A DNA stretch of 41,092 bases from an uncultured Succinivibrionaceae bacterium (GCA_944389865.1 CALXNX010000017.1:1-41092); one strand, 5' to 3'. Shown: positions 24,155 through 33,952, counted from the first letter of the stretch. Made by a program: numbers and translations. The notes: generated by a model not told the origin, from the letters alone.

Positions 24155-26304
24155 GTGAAGCTCACAGCCTGGCGGCATATTTAAATGAGCAGCAGCATGC
24201 GGCGGTGACTGCCCCGCGCCAGAACATGCTGATTGTGGCAGGCGCCGGGACCGGCAAGACCCGCGTCCTGGTGTCCCGCACGGCCTGGCTTCTGGCTGTG
24301 GAGGAGATCCCGGCGCGGCGCATCCTGGCTGTGACCTTTACCAATAAGGCGGCGGCCGAGATGCGCACGCGCATTGAGGCTATGCATTTGGAGGGCATTG
24401 ATCTCACCGGGCTGTGGTGCGGCACCTTCCACTCCATCTGCGGCCGCTTTCTGCGCTCCTACGCGCTGCAGGCAGATCTGTCCCCGGGCTTTACCATTCT
24501 CGATGTGCAGGGGCAGACCGATCTGATTAAGCATCTTATAAATCAAGGCGTCAGTGCTGCAAAGGACAGAGCGAAGCTTGATCTGCTGCCCAGCGCGCAG
24601 CGCGCTGAGATGCTGCGCCTTAACGATATTCATTTCAGGATGAAGAATTGCGATATGAAGCCGGCGCAGCTCGCCGCCCGCATCAGCGCTTTAAAGGAGG
24701 CTGGGCTGCGCGCTAAGGAGGCCTCAAAGCTGCTGCGCGGATCTTTGGCAGATAATGAAGACGGCATTGTCGCTGACTTCTATCCTTTCTATGAGCGGGC
24801 CTGTCAGGCGGGCAATCAGGTAGATTTTTCTGAAATGCTGCTGCGCACGGTCGAGCTTTTTGAGACGCATCCGGAACTGCGTGCACTGCAGCAGCGCCGC
24901 TTTGCAGAGATCCTGGTCGATGAGTTTCAGGATACCAACAGTCTGCAGTACCGCCTGATTAAACTCCTTAAAGGTCCGGATAATCACATCTTTGCCGTGG
25001 GCGATGATGATCAGTCCATTTACGGCTGGCGCGGCGCGGATTACCGCAATCTGCGCAATTTTGAGCAGGATTTTGCCCCGGTAAAGCTCTTTAAGCTGGA
25101 GTACAACTATCGCTCCACTTCCGAGATCCTGGCCGCTGCCAACGCCTTAATTGCACATAATCCCGAGCGCCTGACTGATAAGCAGCTGCGCTCGACCGTA
25201 GGCGGCGGCGCTAAGGTGTATCTCTTGGAAGGCTGGGACGGCATGGATGAGGCGCGGCGCATCGCGCGGCGTATTAAGAGGCTGCTCGCTGACGGCGCTG
25301 ATCCGTCGCATATTGCCATTCTGTACCGCAATAATTCACGCTCAGGCAATTTAGAGCAGGCGCTCTCTGCCGCCGGCATTAAATACTCCATTTACGGCGG
25401 CCTGCGCTTTTTTGACCGCAAGGAAGTGCAGGATGCGCTGGCTTATCTGCGCCTTGCCGTCAATCCCAGCGATGATGCCGCCTTTAACCGCATCATCAAT
25501 GTGCCGCCGCGCGGCATGGGCACTGCCAAGGTGCGCCTGCTCGAGCAGATAGCCGGAGAGCGGCGCTGCTCCTTAATGCAGGCCTTGAAGCTCACCTTGG
25601 ACTACATGGCGCAGGGCGGGGAGGCCGGGCGCGAGATCAAAGCCTTGGTGCGGGCGGCCAGGCCTTTTTATCAGCTCATGGATAAGCTGCAGCAGTCCAT
25701 TAAGCAGGAGGCGGATCCGGATGCGCTGCTGACGCAGATCCTGGAGCAGAGCGGGCTCTATCATTACTATCAGCAGATAGATGAAAAAGAGCAGAGTCGT
25801 GAGGACAGCGGCCGTCGCGCCAACCTCGATGAGCTTATCAGCAATGCGCAGGTCATTGCCGCGCAGGAGCAGAGAGCGCCTACCACCGATGCCCAGGGCC
25901 GGCCCTTTGGACCGGTGATTGCCTTTTTAAGCAATGCCGCCTTAATGGGCTCGGGCGAGCTCGATGAAAACGGCAGCGCTGCGGCCAATACCGGCAGGGT
26001 GCGGCTCTTTACCATTCATGCAGCCAAGGGCCTCGAGTTTGACACGGTCTTTATTTCAGGCTTTGAGCAGGGACTGCTGCCCTTTACCTTCAGCAGGACG
26101 GAAGATCGGGAAGCTGAAGAACGCCGTCTGGCCTACGTGGCCATTACGCGCGCCAAAAAGCTGCTGTTTCTGTGCTGGGCCCAAAAAGGCTTCAGCTACT
26201 CTGCAGGTATTACCGAAGCCGGACCCAGCCCCTTTGTGGAGGAGATGCTCAGAGCCCTGGGCCGCCCGAATATCAGCCGGATCTTCGTGCGCTGCGCCTC
26301 CTGA
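24151..26304 (+). CDS. uvrD: DNA helicase II (UvrD)
   Basis: Superfamily 1A 3'-5' DNA helicase acting in nucleotide excision repair and mismatch repair. Walker A is AGAGTGKTRVL near residue 31, motif Ia FTNKAAAEM, motif II VDEFQDTNSLQY, motif III DDQSIYGWRGA, motif IV YNYRST, motif V FTIHAAKGLEFDTVF and motif VI RRLAYVAITRAKK. The 717-residue length and the GLWCGTFHSICGRFLR block fit UvrD rather than Rep. It starts inside the prlC stop codon (ATGA), an overlap of four bases. The C-terminal tail is short, and a Tudor-like end typical of E. coli UvrD is not evident by eye. Confidence 0.92.
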   Translation: MSEAHSLAAYLNEQQHAAVTAPRQNMLIVAGAGTGKTRVLVSRTAWLLAVEEIPARRILAVTFTNKAAAEMRTRIEAMHLEGIDLTGLWCGTFHSICGRFLRSYALQADLSPGFTILDVQGQTDLIKHLINQGVSAAKDRAKLDLLPSAQRAEMLRLNDIHFRMKNCDMKPAQLAARISALKEAGLRAKEASKLLRGSLADNEDGIVADFYPFYERACQAGNQVDFSEMLLRTVELFETHPELRALQQRRFAEILVDEFQDTNSLQYRLIKLLKGPDNHIFAVGDDDQSIYGWRGADYRNLRNFEQDFAPVKLFKLEYNYRSTSEILAAANALIAHNPERLTDKQLRSTVGGGAKVYLLEGWDGMDEARRIARRIKRLLADGADPSHIAILYRNNSRSGNLEQALSAAGIKYSIYGGLRFFDRKEVQDALAYLRLAVNPSDDAAFNRIINVPPRGMGTAKVRLLEQIAGERRCSLMQALKLTLDYMAQGGEAGREIKALVRAARPFYQLMDKLQQSIKQEADPDALLTQILEQSGLYHYYQQIDEKEQSREDSGRRANLDELISNAQVIAAQEQRAPTTDAQGRPFGPVIAFLSNAALMGSGELDENGSAAANTGRVRLFTIHAAKGLEFDTVFISGFEQGLLPFTFSRTEDREAEERRLAYVAITRAKKLLFLCWAQKGFSYSAGITEAGPSPFVEEMLRALGRPNISRIFVRCAS

Positions 26305-26370
26305 GGTTATGCGCCTTGGCCGATGAATGACGCATAAATCCGGCAGTCCTTAATCAGGTGCTGATTTTTG

Positions 26371-26379
26371 TGGTATCAT
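26371..26379 (+). promoter_or_regulatory. Extended -10 promoter of rho
   Basis: TGGTATCAT is an extended -10 element (TGn plus TATCAT). The -35 is weak. The predicted transcript would carry a leader of about 120 bases before rho. Confidence 0.5.
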
Positions 26380-26385
26380 GTGCGC

Positions 26386-26410
26386 CGATAACGTTCCTGT
26401 TATCGTTTTC
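26386..26410 (+). terminator. Leader hairpin before rho (attenuator or weak terminator)
   Basis: CGATAAC-GTTCCT-GTTATCG is a perfect 7-bp stem followed by TTTTC, right where the rho transcript should start. It could end uvrD transcripts or form part of rho autoregulation; rho leaders are known to be self-attenuated in E. coli. Confidence 0.4.
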
Positions 26411-26508
26411 CTGTTATGTGCCGCAACTGCATTTCTGGTTTGCCCGCATTTTCTTGAACTGTATATTTGCTGGACTATCTGACGTTACAGCCCACAATTA
26501 ATTTAATT

Positions 26509-27768
26509 ATGAATCTTAACGAACTTAAGAACACCCCGGTTGCACAGTTAGTCGAGATGTGCGATCAAGCAGGCATTGAAAATAGTGCCCGCATGAGTAA
26601 AAAGGAAATCATCTTCAATCTGCTCAAGCAGTGCGCCCGCCAGGGCGAGGATATCTTCGGCGAAGGCGTCATTGAGGTCCTGCCGGATGGTTTCGGTTTT
26701 TTAAGAAGCGCTGACAGCTCCTATCTGGCCGGTCCCGACGATATCTACGTCTCCCCGAGCCAGGTCCGCCGCTTCAATCTGCGCACCGGCGATTCGATTT
26801 CCGGCAAAATCAGACCCCCCAAGGAAGGCGAACGCTACTTCGCCATGCTCAAAGTTGATACGGTAAATTTTGAGCGTCCGGAAAATGCCCGCAACAAGAT
26901 CCTGTTTGAAAACCTAACCCCTTTATTTGCTCAGGAGCGCATGCGCTTGGAGCTGGGCAACGGCTCTAAAGAAGATTTAACCGCCCGCGTCATTGATTTG
27001 ACCGCTCCTATCGGCAAGGGCCAGCGCGGCCTGATCGTGGCCCCGCCTAAAGCCGGTAAAACCATGCTCCTGCAGAATATCGCCCATTCCATCTCCATCA
27101 ACAATCCTGAGTGCGTGCTGATCGTCTTATTAATTGACGAGCGCCCGGAGGAAGTGACCGAGATGCGCCGCATGGTCAAGGGTGAAGTGGTGGCCTCGAC
27201 TTTCGATGAGCCCGCAGCCCGTCACGTGCAGGTAGCGGAAATGGTGATTGAGAAGGCCAAGCGCTTAGTCGAGCACAAGCGCGATGTGGTGATCTTAATG
27301 GACTCCATTACCCGCCTGGCCCGCGCCTACAATACTGTAGTGCCGGCCTCCGGCAAGGTGTTAACCGGCGGTGTGGACTCCAATGCTCTGCAGCGCCCCA
27401 AGCGCTTATTCGGCGCAGCCCGCAATGTGGAAGAAGGCGGCTCGCTGACCATCATTGCTTCGGCCTTAATCGACACCGGCTCCAAGATGGACGAAGTGAT
27501 TTACGAAGAGTTCAAGGGTACCGGCAATATGGAACTGCACTTATCGCGCAAGATTGCTGAAAAGCGCGTGTTCCCGGCTATCGACGTGACCCGCTCCGGC
27601 ACCCGCCGCGAGGAGCTGCTGACCACCCCGGATGAGCTGCAGAAGATGTGGATCCTGCGCAAGTTCGTGCATCCTATGGGCGAAATCGAGGCTATGGAAT
27701 TCTTAATCGACAAGCTGTCGATGACTAAGACCAATGAAGAGTTCTTTGAGGCTATGAAGCGCTCATAA
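26509..27768 (+). CDS. rho: Transcription termination factor Rho
   Basis: Hexameric RNA-dependent ATPase that ends transcription at Rho-dependent sites. Starting at ATG 26509 ([17 protein letters not shown]) the protein is 419 residues, exactly the E. coli length; an upstream in-frame start at 26467 lacks support. The N-terminal RNA-binding domain shows [19 protein letters not shown], the P-loop is [11 protein letters not shown] near 176-186, Walker B is [10 protein letters not shown], the Q-loop is [11 protein letters not shown] and the R-loop follows in [11 protein letters not shown]. The C-terminal [18 protein letters not shown] block is unchanged. Monocistronic, with its own leader and terminator. 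Confidence 0.98.
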   Translation: MNLNELKNTPVAQLVEMCDQAGIENSARMSKKEIIFNLLKQCARQGEDIFGEGVIEVLPDGFGFLRSADSSYLAGPDDIYVSPSQVRRFNLRTGDSISGKIRPPKEGERYFAMLKVDTVNFERPENARNKILFENLTPLFAQERMRLELGNGSKEDLTARVIDLTAPIGKGQRGLIVAPPKAGKTMLLQNIAHSISINNPECVLIVLLIDERPEEVTEMRRMVKGEVVASTFDEPAARHVQVAEMVIEKAKRLVEHKRDVVILMDSITRLARAYNTVVPASGKVLTGGVDSNALQRPKRLFGAARNVEEGGSLTIIASALIDTGSKMDEVIYEEFKGTGNMELHLSRKIAEKRVFPAIDVTRSGTRREELLTTPDELQKMWILRKFVHPMGEIEAMEFLIDKLSMTKTNEEFFEAMKRS

Positions 27769-27790
27769 AGAATGTGCTTTGAGGTGACAG

Positions 27791-27820
27791 GGGCAGCCGA
27801 TTGCGGCTGCCCTTAAAGTT
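27791..27820 (+). terminator. Terminator of rho
   Basis: GGGCAGCCG-ATTG-CGGCTGCCC (27791-27812) is a perfect 9-bp stem followed by TTAAAGTTT. It may also slow transcripts of the converging ddl gene, though no T-run follows on that strand. Confidence 0.7.
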
Positions 27821-27826
27821 TGCGCG

Positions 27827-28843
27827 TCAGTATTGACCTTTTTCTTTGCGGGCCAGCGCACGCTCGATGCAGCCGGTGAAGAAGTCCGTCATATTCCAGC
27901 CGTGATGCTCCAGGAGCTTGGGGAACATCGAGATCGGAGTCATGCCCGGGAAGGTATTGATCTCGTTAATTAAGATCTCGCCTTTATCGCTTAAGAAGAA
28001 GTCGATGCGGGACAGATCGCGCAGCTGCAGCCCTTTGAAGGCGCGATATGCATAAGCGCGGATGGTCTCAATCTGCTCTTGGGAAAGTCCCTCAGGCTCG
28101 ACGGTAGTGACAGTGCCGGAGTCCTTGGAGTACTTTTCCTCGTAGGTATAGAACACATTCTGCGGCATGATGATTTCGCCAGGCGGCGTCACCACTACCT
28201 CGCCGTCCGCGCCGCGCTGATAAGCGGCCACTTCCAGCTCGCGATGAATGATGTTTTTTTCCAGCAGTACCAAATCCGAGAAGGTAAAGGCTTCAGCCAC
28301 GCTGTCGAGCAGATCTTCTTTTTTAGTGACGTGATAGCAGCCAATCGACGAGCCTTGGCTGGCCGCCTTCACATACACATCGCCGTATGTATCAAAGAAC
28401 TGCTCAGCTTTAGCCCTGCGCTGCGGATCATCCGCAGCAATCCAGGTATACGGGGTATGGGGAAGCCCCAGGGCGGTTAAATAGAGCTTGGTGGTGACCT
28501 TGTTGAAGCACACCATGCTGGCCTCAGCGCTGCAGCCGATATACGGCAGTCCGTTTAATTTGAAAAAGGACTGAATTTCGCCGGTCTCGCCCGGGGTGCC
28601 GTGAATGCAGGGCACCGCACAGTCAAGCTTAATCTCGCCTGATTTGGTTAATAAGACGCCTTCCGGGATTAAAGAGGCAGCGGTACCGTCCGTGAGCATC
28701 ATGCGCCCTTGATGCAGGCAGGCGCGGATCACTTGGTAATCCTGATTGGCCTGCAGTTTTTGGGCCGCGTAATCGGCGGAGATTAAGGAAATTTCATGCT
28801 CAGCGCCGTCGCCGCCGCATAAAAGCAAAATATTAAGACTCAT
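27827..28843 (-). CDS. ddl: D-alanine--D-alanine ligase
   Basis: ATP-grasp enzyme that makes D-Ala-D-Ala for peptidoglycan. N-terminal domain starts NILLLCGGDGAEHEISLIS, followed by PCIHGTPGETGEIQSFF, the ATP-grasp central loop VKAASQGSSIGCYHV, LEVAAYQRGADGEV and the metal-binding LINEINTFPGMTPISMFP. 338 residues, slightly longer than E. coli DdlB (306). It stands alone rather than in the mur cluster, more like DdlA in context. The start ATG 28843 has only a weak ribosome site (GAG at eight bases). It converges on rho. Confidence 0.93.
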   Translation of the reverse strand: MSLNILLLCGGDGAEHEISLISADYAAQKLQANQDYQVIRACLHQGRMMLTDGTAASLIPEGVLLTKSGEIKLDCAVPCIHGTPGETGEIQSFFKLNGLPYIGCSAEASMVCFNKVTTKLYLTALGLPHTPYTWIAADDPQRRAKAEQFFDTYGDVYVKAASQGSSIGCYHVTKKEDLLDSVAEAFTFSDLVLLEKNIIHRELEVAAYQRGADGEVVVTPPGEIIMPQNVFYTYEEKYSKDSGTVTTVEPEGLSQEQIETIRAYAYRAFKGLQLRDLSRIDFFLSDKGEILINEINTFPGMTPISMFPKLLEHHGWNMTDFFTGCIERALARKEKGQY

Positions 28844-28982
28844 ATCAGCTCAGCTGCCGCAGCTGTTCTGCGCGACAGTCCTCGTATTAAATAAAAGATC
28901 AGAAAAGGGCGGTCACGCATTAAACTGCGGCCGTTCCAGCTGCGCACAAGTTTAGCAAATTTGTGCAGATGCAGAGAGCAGA

Positions 28983-29011
28983 GAAAAGAAATCCCGCCAT
29001 GGCGGCGGGAT
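28983..29011 (-). terminator. Rho-independent terminator of trxA
   Basis: On the minus strand ATCCCGCC-GCCAT-GGCGGGAT is a perfect 8-bp stem followed by TTCTTTTC, 10 bases after the trxA stop. Confidence 0.85.
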
Positions 29012-29020
29012 GGGCAGGGG

Positions 29021-29338
29021 TTAGATATGAGCCTGAATGAAGCCTTTGAGCTCTTCTTTAGGCAGGGCGCCTACCTGCTTGGCCACCACTTCACCGTCCT
29101 TGTAGATCAGCATGGTGGGTATGCTCATAATGCCTAACTTGCCGGCCCAGGCATTATTCTGATCGATGTCGATCTTGACGATCTTGACGCCGCTTAACTC
29201 CTCGGACAGCTCTTCCAGGATCGGGCCGACCATCTTGCACGGGCCGCACCACGGTGCCCAGAAATCCACCAGTACCGGAGTCTCGCTCTTTAAGACCGCA
29301 TTCTCATATTCGTCATCGGTAATGTGCTGAACGCTCAT
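29021..29338 (-). CDS. trxA: Thioredoxin 1
   Basis: Small cytosolic dithiol reductase, 105 residues. The active site WCGPC is at residues 30-34, preceded by VLVDFWAP; the cis-proline is in MSIPTMLIY; the family end FIQAHI is present. GAGGAATTATC provides a ribosome site for ATG 29338. It is transcribed alone, with a good terminator. Unlike in E. coli, rho is not immediately downstream, though both lie within 2 kb. Confidence 0.96.
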   Translation of the reverse strand: MSVQHITDDEYENAVLKSETPVLVDFWAPWCGPCKMVGPILEELSEELSGVKIVKIDIDQNNAWAGKLGIMSIPTMLIYKDGEVVAKQVGALPKEELKGFIQAHI

Positions 29339-29474
29339 GATAATTCCTCAATAGTGTTAGATGAAAGCATCTTATCATGCCGCAGCCGGCGGCTTAATAA
29401 GTTGCGATTTTTAATCAGCTGTCCGCCGCCCAGGCTGACGGAAAAACGGCGGGGCAGCCTGAAAAGGGACAGGC

Positions 29475-30122
29475 TTAAGCGGCGCTGATGCCGGTTAAGG
29501 GGCGCTTGAACACCAGTTTGGCCAAAAGGTTTAACAGGATGCCGTACAGCGGCACGAAGAGGGCCAGGGAGGCGGAGATCTTTACCGCGTAGTCAACGAG
29601 GCCCAGCGAGAACCAATTGGCCGCCATATAGGCGTCAGTGGTCTGATAGAAGGCTACGGCAAAGAACACGTAGGTATCGAGCGCATTGCCGGCGATGGCG
29701 GAGGCTGCCGGGGCGGGCCACCACTGCTTTAAGCGGCGCAGGCGCGCGAATACCAGGATGTCAGCCAGCTGCCCCATGACGTAGGCGGCGAAGGAGGCGG
29801 CGGAAATGCGGAACACGAAGATTGAGAACGCGCCTAAAGCATTTAAGCCCTGGAAATCACCGTGGGCGAAGATGGTGCCGACCACGTAGGAAATAAACAG
29901 AGCCGGGATCATGGCCGTAAAGATCACGCGGCGGGCGGTGGAAGCGCCGTAAATGCGCACGGTCAGATCAGTAGTTAAAAAGATAAAGGGATAGGTAAAA
30001 GTGCCCCAAGTGGAATCAATGCCGCAGATGGTTACCGGGATCTGTACGGCATAATTGCTCAGCACGATGATAAACACGTGCAGGCAGAACAGTTTTTTAA
30101 GAGGTTGCTGCAGACTCATCAT
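29475..30122 (-). CDS. yhhQ: Queuosine precursor transporter YhhQ
   Basis: Inner-membrane protein of the VUT/YhhQ family that imports queuosine precursors (preQ0/preQ1) for tRNA modification. The family pattern is clear: SNYAVQIPVTICGIDSTWG, then YPFIFLTTDLTVRIYG, ARRVIF, ISAASFAAYVMGQLADI, and the tail ALFVPLYGILLNLLAKLV. About six transmembrane segments. ATG 30122 with GAGAA nearby is preferred; an ATG at 30137 and a longer frame to 30161 exist but add residues not seen in E. coli YhhQ. A 31-bp region (29431-29461) with CAGGCTG/CAGCCTG arms after the stop may be a weak terminator. It is divergent from polA. Confidence 0.9.
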   Translation of the reverse strand: MMSLQQPLKKLFCLHVFIIVLSNYAVQIPVTICGIDSTWGTFTYPFIFLTTDLTVRIYGASTARRVIFTAMIPALFISYVVGTIFAHGDFQGLNALGAFSIFVFRISAASFAAYVMGQLADILVFARLRRLKQWWPAPAASAIAGNALDTYVFFAVAFYQTTDAYMAANWFSLGLVDYAVKISASLALFVPLYGILLNLLAKLVFKRPLTGISAA

Positions 30123-30269
30123 AAATTTTCTCAACATAAAAGGCGTCAGCCCGGGGCGCATTGTAGCCTAAAAAGAGCGGCGCGGCGCACGCGCCCTTGC
30201 TAAAATGCCTCAGGAAATCTCTATTTTGCCGCCCGGTGCCGGGCAGCCTTGTTTTTGGGGGAACACATT

Positions 30270-33155
30270 ATGCCGGAAGCCTTAGTGCTGATTGACGGCT
30301 CGTCATTTTTATATCGCGCCTATTACGCCGCTAAAACCGGCTTTACCACCTCCACCGGAGTGCCGACCGGAGCTACCTTGATCATCAGCTCGATGCTGCG
30401 CCGCTTAATGGAGCGCTATCGCGGCCTGCCGATGGCGGCAGTATTCGATGCCAGGGGCGGGAGCTTTCGCAATGAGCTGTACCCCGAGTACAAGGCCAAT
30501 CGCCCCAAGATGCCTGAAGATCTGGTCGTGCAGATTGAAAATGTGCAGCGCTTAGTGCGCGCTTTAGGTCTGCCCTTAATCAGCGTGCCGGGCGTGGAGG
30601 CTGACGATGTCTTAGGCTCTTATGCCAAAGCCTGCGAACAGGTTAAGCGCTCCAGCATCATCTGCACCGGAGATAAGGATTTAGCCCAGCTGGTGAACGA
30701 TCACATCACGCTGTACGACAGCATGAATGAAAAAACCTATGATAGAGCCGCCGTGATTGAAAAATACGGGGTGCCGCCGGAGCTTATTATTGATTTACTG
30801 GCCTTAAAGGGCGACAGCTCGGACAATATCCCCGGCATGTCCAAGGTGGGCGATGTCACCGCAGTCAGCGTGCTGCAGGGCATCGGCGGCATTAAGGATA
30901 TTGAGGCGCATCCGGAGCTGGCGGCTACACTCTCCTTCCGCGGAGCCAAGACCTTTGCAGCGCGCTTCATGGCAGAGCTGCCCATTATCAAGCTCTCCTA
31001 TCAGCTGGCCTCCATCAAGACTGATGTGCCGCTGCCCATCCCGCTGGATGAGCTCAAGCCGCCGGTGCCGCAGCATCTGGAGCTGCTCAAGCTTTACCGC
31101 GAGCTGGAGTTCAGGCGGCTCTATCAGGATGAAGTGCGTGCGCCGCTTTACGATACCGTGCCTCCGGGGACGGATCTGGACGCTGCGGCCAGTGCAGATG
31201 GCAGCTCGGACAAGCTGGCCCCTTTAACTGCGGAAGAATTGGCGCGGGCGGCGGCCGCGGTCAAAGCTCAGGATTCGGCTCCCGCAGAGCCGGCCGCTGC
31301 AGCGCCTGCGCAGGAGCTGCAGACTTTTGAGAGCGCACACTCCCATTTCATTCTGGTCAATACCCCCGAGAAGCTGGACGCTCTATGCGCTGCCATCAAG
31401 GAGGCCGGCGCCTTTGCCTTTGATACTGAGACGGACAGTCTGCAGGCGCAGACCTGCAAATTAGTCGGCATCTCCTGTGCGGTCAAGCCCTTAGAGGGCT
31501 GGTACATCCCTTTGGGGCACGATTACGTCAACTGCCCGCAGCAGCTCACTTTAGACGAGGTCAAGGCGCAGCTGCAGCCTTTATTTGCCGATCCGGCTGT
31601 CAAAAAATACGGCCATAACGTCAAATTTGACCTTCTGGTACTGCACTTTGCCGCCGGCATCGAAGTGCAGGGGGTATACGCCGACAGCATGCTGGCGGCG
31701 CATCTGTTAAATTCAGTGCAGCGGGTGTCATTAGATGCGCTGGCGGCGAAATATCTGCACTACCGCACGATGACTTTTGCAGAGGTCACGGGCGGCAGCC
31801 GGCATGCTTCTTTTGCGCAGGTGGACGGCGACAAGGCGGCGATTTACTCCGGAGAGGATGCTGAGGTCAGTCTGCGCTTATGTCAGGTCCTGCTCCAGGA
31901 GCTGGCGGATATTCCGTCGCTTAACGATCTGTTTTTCAAACAGGAAATGCCCTTTATGCAGGTGCTGTATCACATGGAGCGCACCGGGGCCTACGTCAGC
32001 GCCGCCGAGCTTAAGCGTCAGAATGAAAAGCTCAACGCTGAACTTTTAAAGGTGCAGAGCGACATCTTTGCGGCGGCGGGATCGCGCTTTAATTTATCCT
32101 CTCCCAAGCAGCTGGGGCAGATGCTCTTTGTCACCTTAGGCATTCCGTATCCGCGCAAGGTGCAGATGAAAAACGGTGCGCCGGCCTACTCGACAGCAGA
32201 GGAGATCCTGCAGGACATCGCTCCGCAGTACGATATCGCCAATTTGATTCTGCGCAGCCGCACCTTATCCAAGCTCACCGCGACCTATACCGAAAAGCTG
32301 CCGACCTTAATTCAGCCGGACGGGCGCATCTATACCTCCTTCAATCAGGCCGGCACAGTGACTTTCCGCCTGTCATCGTCCGATCCTAATCTGCAGAATA
32401 TTCCCGCGCGTACCCCTGAGGGCCGGCAGGTGCGACAGGCCTTCTGCGCACCTGAGGGGTACAAAATTTTATCGGCGGACTATTCGCAGATTGAGCTGCG
32501 CCTGATTGCGCATATTGCCAAGGTGCCAGCTTTAATTGAGGCTTTTAACCACCATCAGGACATTCACCGCGCTACTGCTGCTGAAGTTTTAGGCAAGCCG
32601 ATTGCAGAGGTGACCGATGCTGAGCGCGCACACGCTAAGGCCACCAATTTCGGCCTGATGTACGGCATGTCCGCCCACGGGCTGTCCCGCCAGACCGGCA
32701 TGAGCTATAAGGAGGCGTCAGCCTACGTGGAAAATTACTTCAAGCGCTATCCGCAGGTGCCGGCCTATATGGAGGCAGTGAAAAAGCAGGCTCATGAGCA
32801 GGAATACGTCACCACGCTGTTAGGCCACCGCATCAGCTTTGATTCCATCAATGCGGCCAATGCCTGCAGCCGCTCAGGAGCCGAGCGCGCCGCCGTCAAC
32901 GCGCCGATGCAGGGTTCGGCGGCAGAGATCATCAAAGAGGCGATGCTCAAAATTGATCACTGGATCGGTACGCTGCCGCCGGGGTTAATCCGCATGACGC
33001 TGCAGGTGCACGATGAGCTGGTGTTTGAGGTCAAAGAGGACTTTGCAGATGAAGCTGCTGCGCGCATTAAGGATCTGATGGAGAATGTCGTGCAGCTGGA
33101 TGTGCCCTTAGAGGTCGGCATCGGCATTGCCGACAATTGGGCGCAGGCGCATTAG
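30270..33155 (+). CDS. polA: DNA polymerase I
   Basis: Three-domain repair and Okazaki-fragment polymerase of 961 residues. 5' nuclease domain at 1-290 (LIDGSSFLYRAYYA, VFDARGGSFRNELYPEYKANRP, VEADDVLGS, CTGDKDLAQL). 3'-5' exonuclease domain with the acidic motif FDTETDSL and NVKFDLLVL, so proofreading looks intact. Polymerase domain with motif A SADYSQIELR, motif B AKATNFGLMYGMSAHGLSRQ and motif C QVHDELVFEV. A 45-residue Ala/Pro-rich linker separates the first two domains. ATG 30270 with GGGGGAA eight bases upstream is the right start; the frame extends upstream from a TTG without need. It converges on lpxH, with stops overlapping by four bases. Confidence 0.97.
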   Translation: MPEALVLIDGSSFLYRAYYAAKTGFTTSTGVPTGATLIISSMLRRLMERYRGLPMAAVFDARGGSFRNELYPEYKANRPKMPEDLVVQIENVQRLVRALGLPLISVPGVEADDVLGSYAKACEQVKRSSIICTGDKDLAQLVNDHITLYDSMNEKTYDRAAVIEKYGVPPELIIDLLALKGDSSDNIPGMSKVGDVTAVSVLQGIGGIKDIEAHPELAATLSFRGAKTFAARFMAELPIIKLSYQLASIKTDVPLPIPLDELKPPVPQHLELLKLYRELEFRRLYQDEVRAPLYDTVPPGTDLDAAASADGSSDKLAPLTAEELARAAAAVKAQDSAPAEPAAAAPAQELQTFESAHSHFILVNTPEKLDALCAAIKEAGAFAFDTETDSLQAQTCKLVGISCAVKPLEGWYIPLGHDYVNCPQQLTLDEVKAQLQPLFADPAVKKYGHNVKFDLLVLHFAAGIEVQGVYADSMLAAHLLNSVQRVSLDALAAKYLHYRTMTFAEVTGGSRHASFAQVDGDKAAIYSGEDAEVSLRLCQVLLQELADIPSLNDLFFKQEMPFMQVLYHMERTGAYVSAAELKRQNEKLNAELLKVQSDIFAAAGSRFNLSSPKQLGQMLFVTLGIPYPRKVQMKNGAPAYSTAEEILQDIAPQYDIANLILRSRTLSKLTATYTEKLPTLIQPDGRIYTSFNQAGTVTFRLSSSDPNLQNIPARTPEGRQVRQAFCAPEGYKILSADYSQIELRLIAHIAKVPALIEAFNHHQDIHRATAAEVLGKPIAEVTDAERAHAKATNFGLMYGMSAHGLSRQTGMSYKEASAYVENYFKRYPQVPAYMEAVKKQAHEQEYVTTLLGHRISFDSINAANACSRSGAERAAVNAPMQGSAAEIIKEAMLKIDHWIGTLPPGLIRMTLQVHDELVFEVKEDFADEAAARIKDLMENVVQLDVPLEVGIGIADNWAQAH

Positions 33156-33910
33156 CGCTGGCGGCGGCGCAGCAGATCGGGCAGGAGCAGCGACAGCGGC
33201 TTCTGCACGTGCGCCAGCCCGTTGCCGTCCAAGCGCACATAGCTGAAAGTCGAGCCCCAGGCGCCTAAGGACAGGCGCGCTTTTTCGCTGGGGGTTTCGC
33301 CGGCATAGCGCTCATAATGATGGAGATGTCCGTGCACTAAGTGGGTGCAGTTAAAATGGCGCAGCAGAGCCTCGATGGTGCGCGGCACCGGGCCGTAGAT
33401 CAGCGGATCGCGCCGGCCGGGCGCGGCACTGCTGCTGTGCGCGCGGATTTTGGCCCCGATGCGGCGGCGATAGGTTAAAGGCAGCATTAAAAAGAGGCGC
33501 TGCAGCAGCGGATTGCGGCAGCGGCGCTTGAACTTTTGATACTGCAGATCGTTAGTGCACAGCGCATCGCCGTGGATGACTAAGATCTCGCCGTAGGGGG
33601 CGGAGATGCGGTGATACTCGGGGAGCAGTTCAAAGCCGAAATACTGCGCTTCTTTGGCGCGCATGAGAAAATCGCGATTACCCGGCATGAAGCTCAGCGT
33701 AATGCCGCGCTGTCTGGCCTGCGCCGCGATCTCCTTGACCGCCTTTTGGGTGCGATCGGCCGGATCGATGCCGACAAAGAAATCAAACAGATCGCCGGCG
33801 ATAATCAATTTATCGCCGCTTCGCAGCTTTTCAGTAAAGGCGCGCAGCGCCGCCGTCAGATCAGAGGTTAGATCGGACAGATGCAGATCGGCGGTGATGT
33901 AGATGGCCAT
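33152..33910 (-). CDS. lpxH: UDP-2,3-diacylglucosamine diphosphatase LpxH
   Basis: Cleaves UDP-2,3-diacylglucosamine to lipid X in lipid A synthesis; peripheral inner-membrane calcineurin-like enzyme. Motifs in order: ITADLHLS (D8, H10), AGDLFDFFVG, MPGNRDFLM, VIHGDALCTND and LVHGHLHHY. 252 residues (E. coli 240). It follows ppiB on the same strand, as in E. coli, with an 87-bp gap containing a large hairpin. Its presence means the organism makes lipid A by the LpxH route. Confidence 0.95.
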   Translation of the reverse strand: MAIYITADLHLSDLTSDLTAALRAFTEKLRSGDKLIIAGDLFDFFVGIDPADRTQKAVKEIAAQARQRGITLSFMPGNRDFLMRAKEAQYFGFELLPEYHRISAPYGEILVIHGDALCTNDLQYQKFKRRCRNPLLQRLFLMLPLTYRRRIGAKIRAHSSSAAPGRRDPLIYGPVPRTIEALLRHFNCTHLVHGHLHHYERYAGETPSEKARLSLGAWGSTFSYVRLDGNGLAHVQKPLSLLLPDLLRRRQR

Positions 33911-33927
33911 GTCTTTCCCTTTGGTAT

Positions 33928-33952
33928 GCAGGCAGCCGCTCAGGCTGCCTGC
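33928..33952. repeat. Large hairpin between ppiB and lpxH
   Basis: GCAGGCAGCC-GCTCA-GGCTGCCTGC is a perfect 10-bp stem without a U-tract on either strand. It may partly end ppiB transcripts or stabilise them ahead of lpxH. Confidence 0.5.

Noticed and set aside
24151-26304. UvrD as a Gabija GajB partner of the OLD nuclease
   Set aside because: It is a housekeeping-type UvrD coupled to prlC, 10 kb from the OLD gene; nothing links the two.
30138-30269. preQ1 riboswitch upstream of yhhQ
   Set aside because: I looked for the preQ1-I stem and A-rich tail in the gap to polA and found no convincing match.
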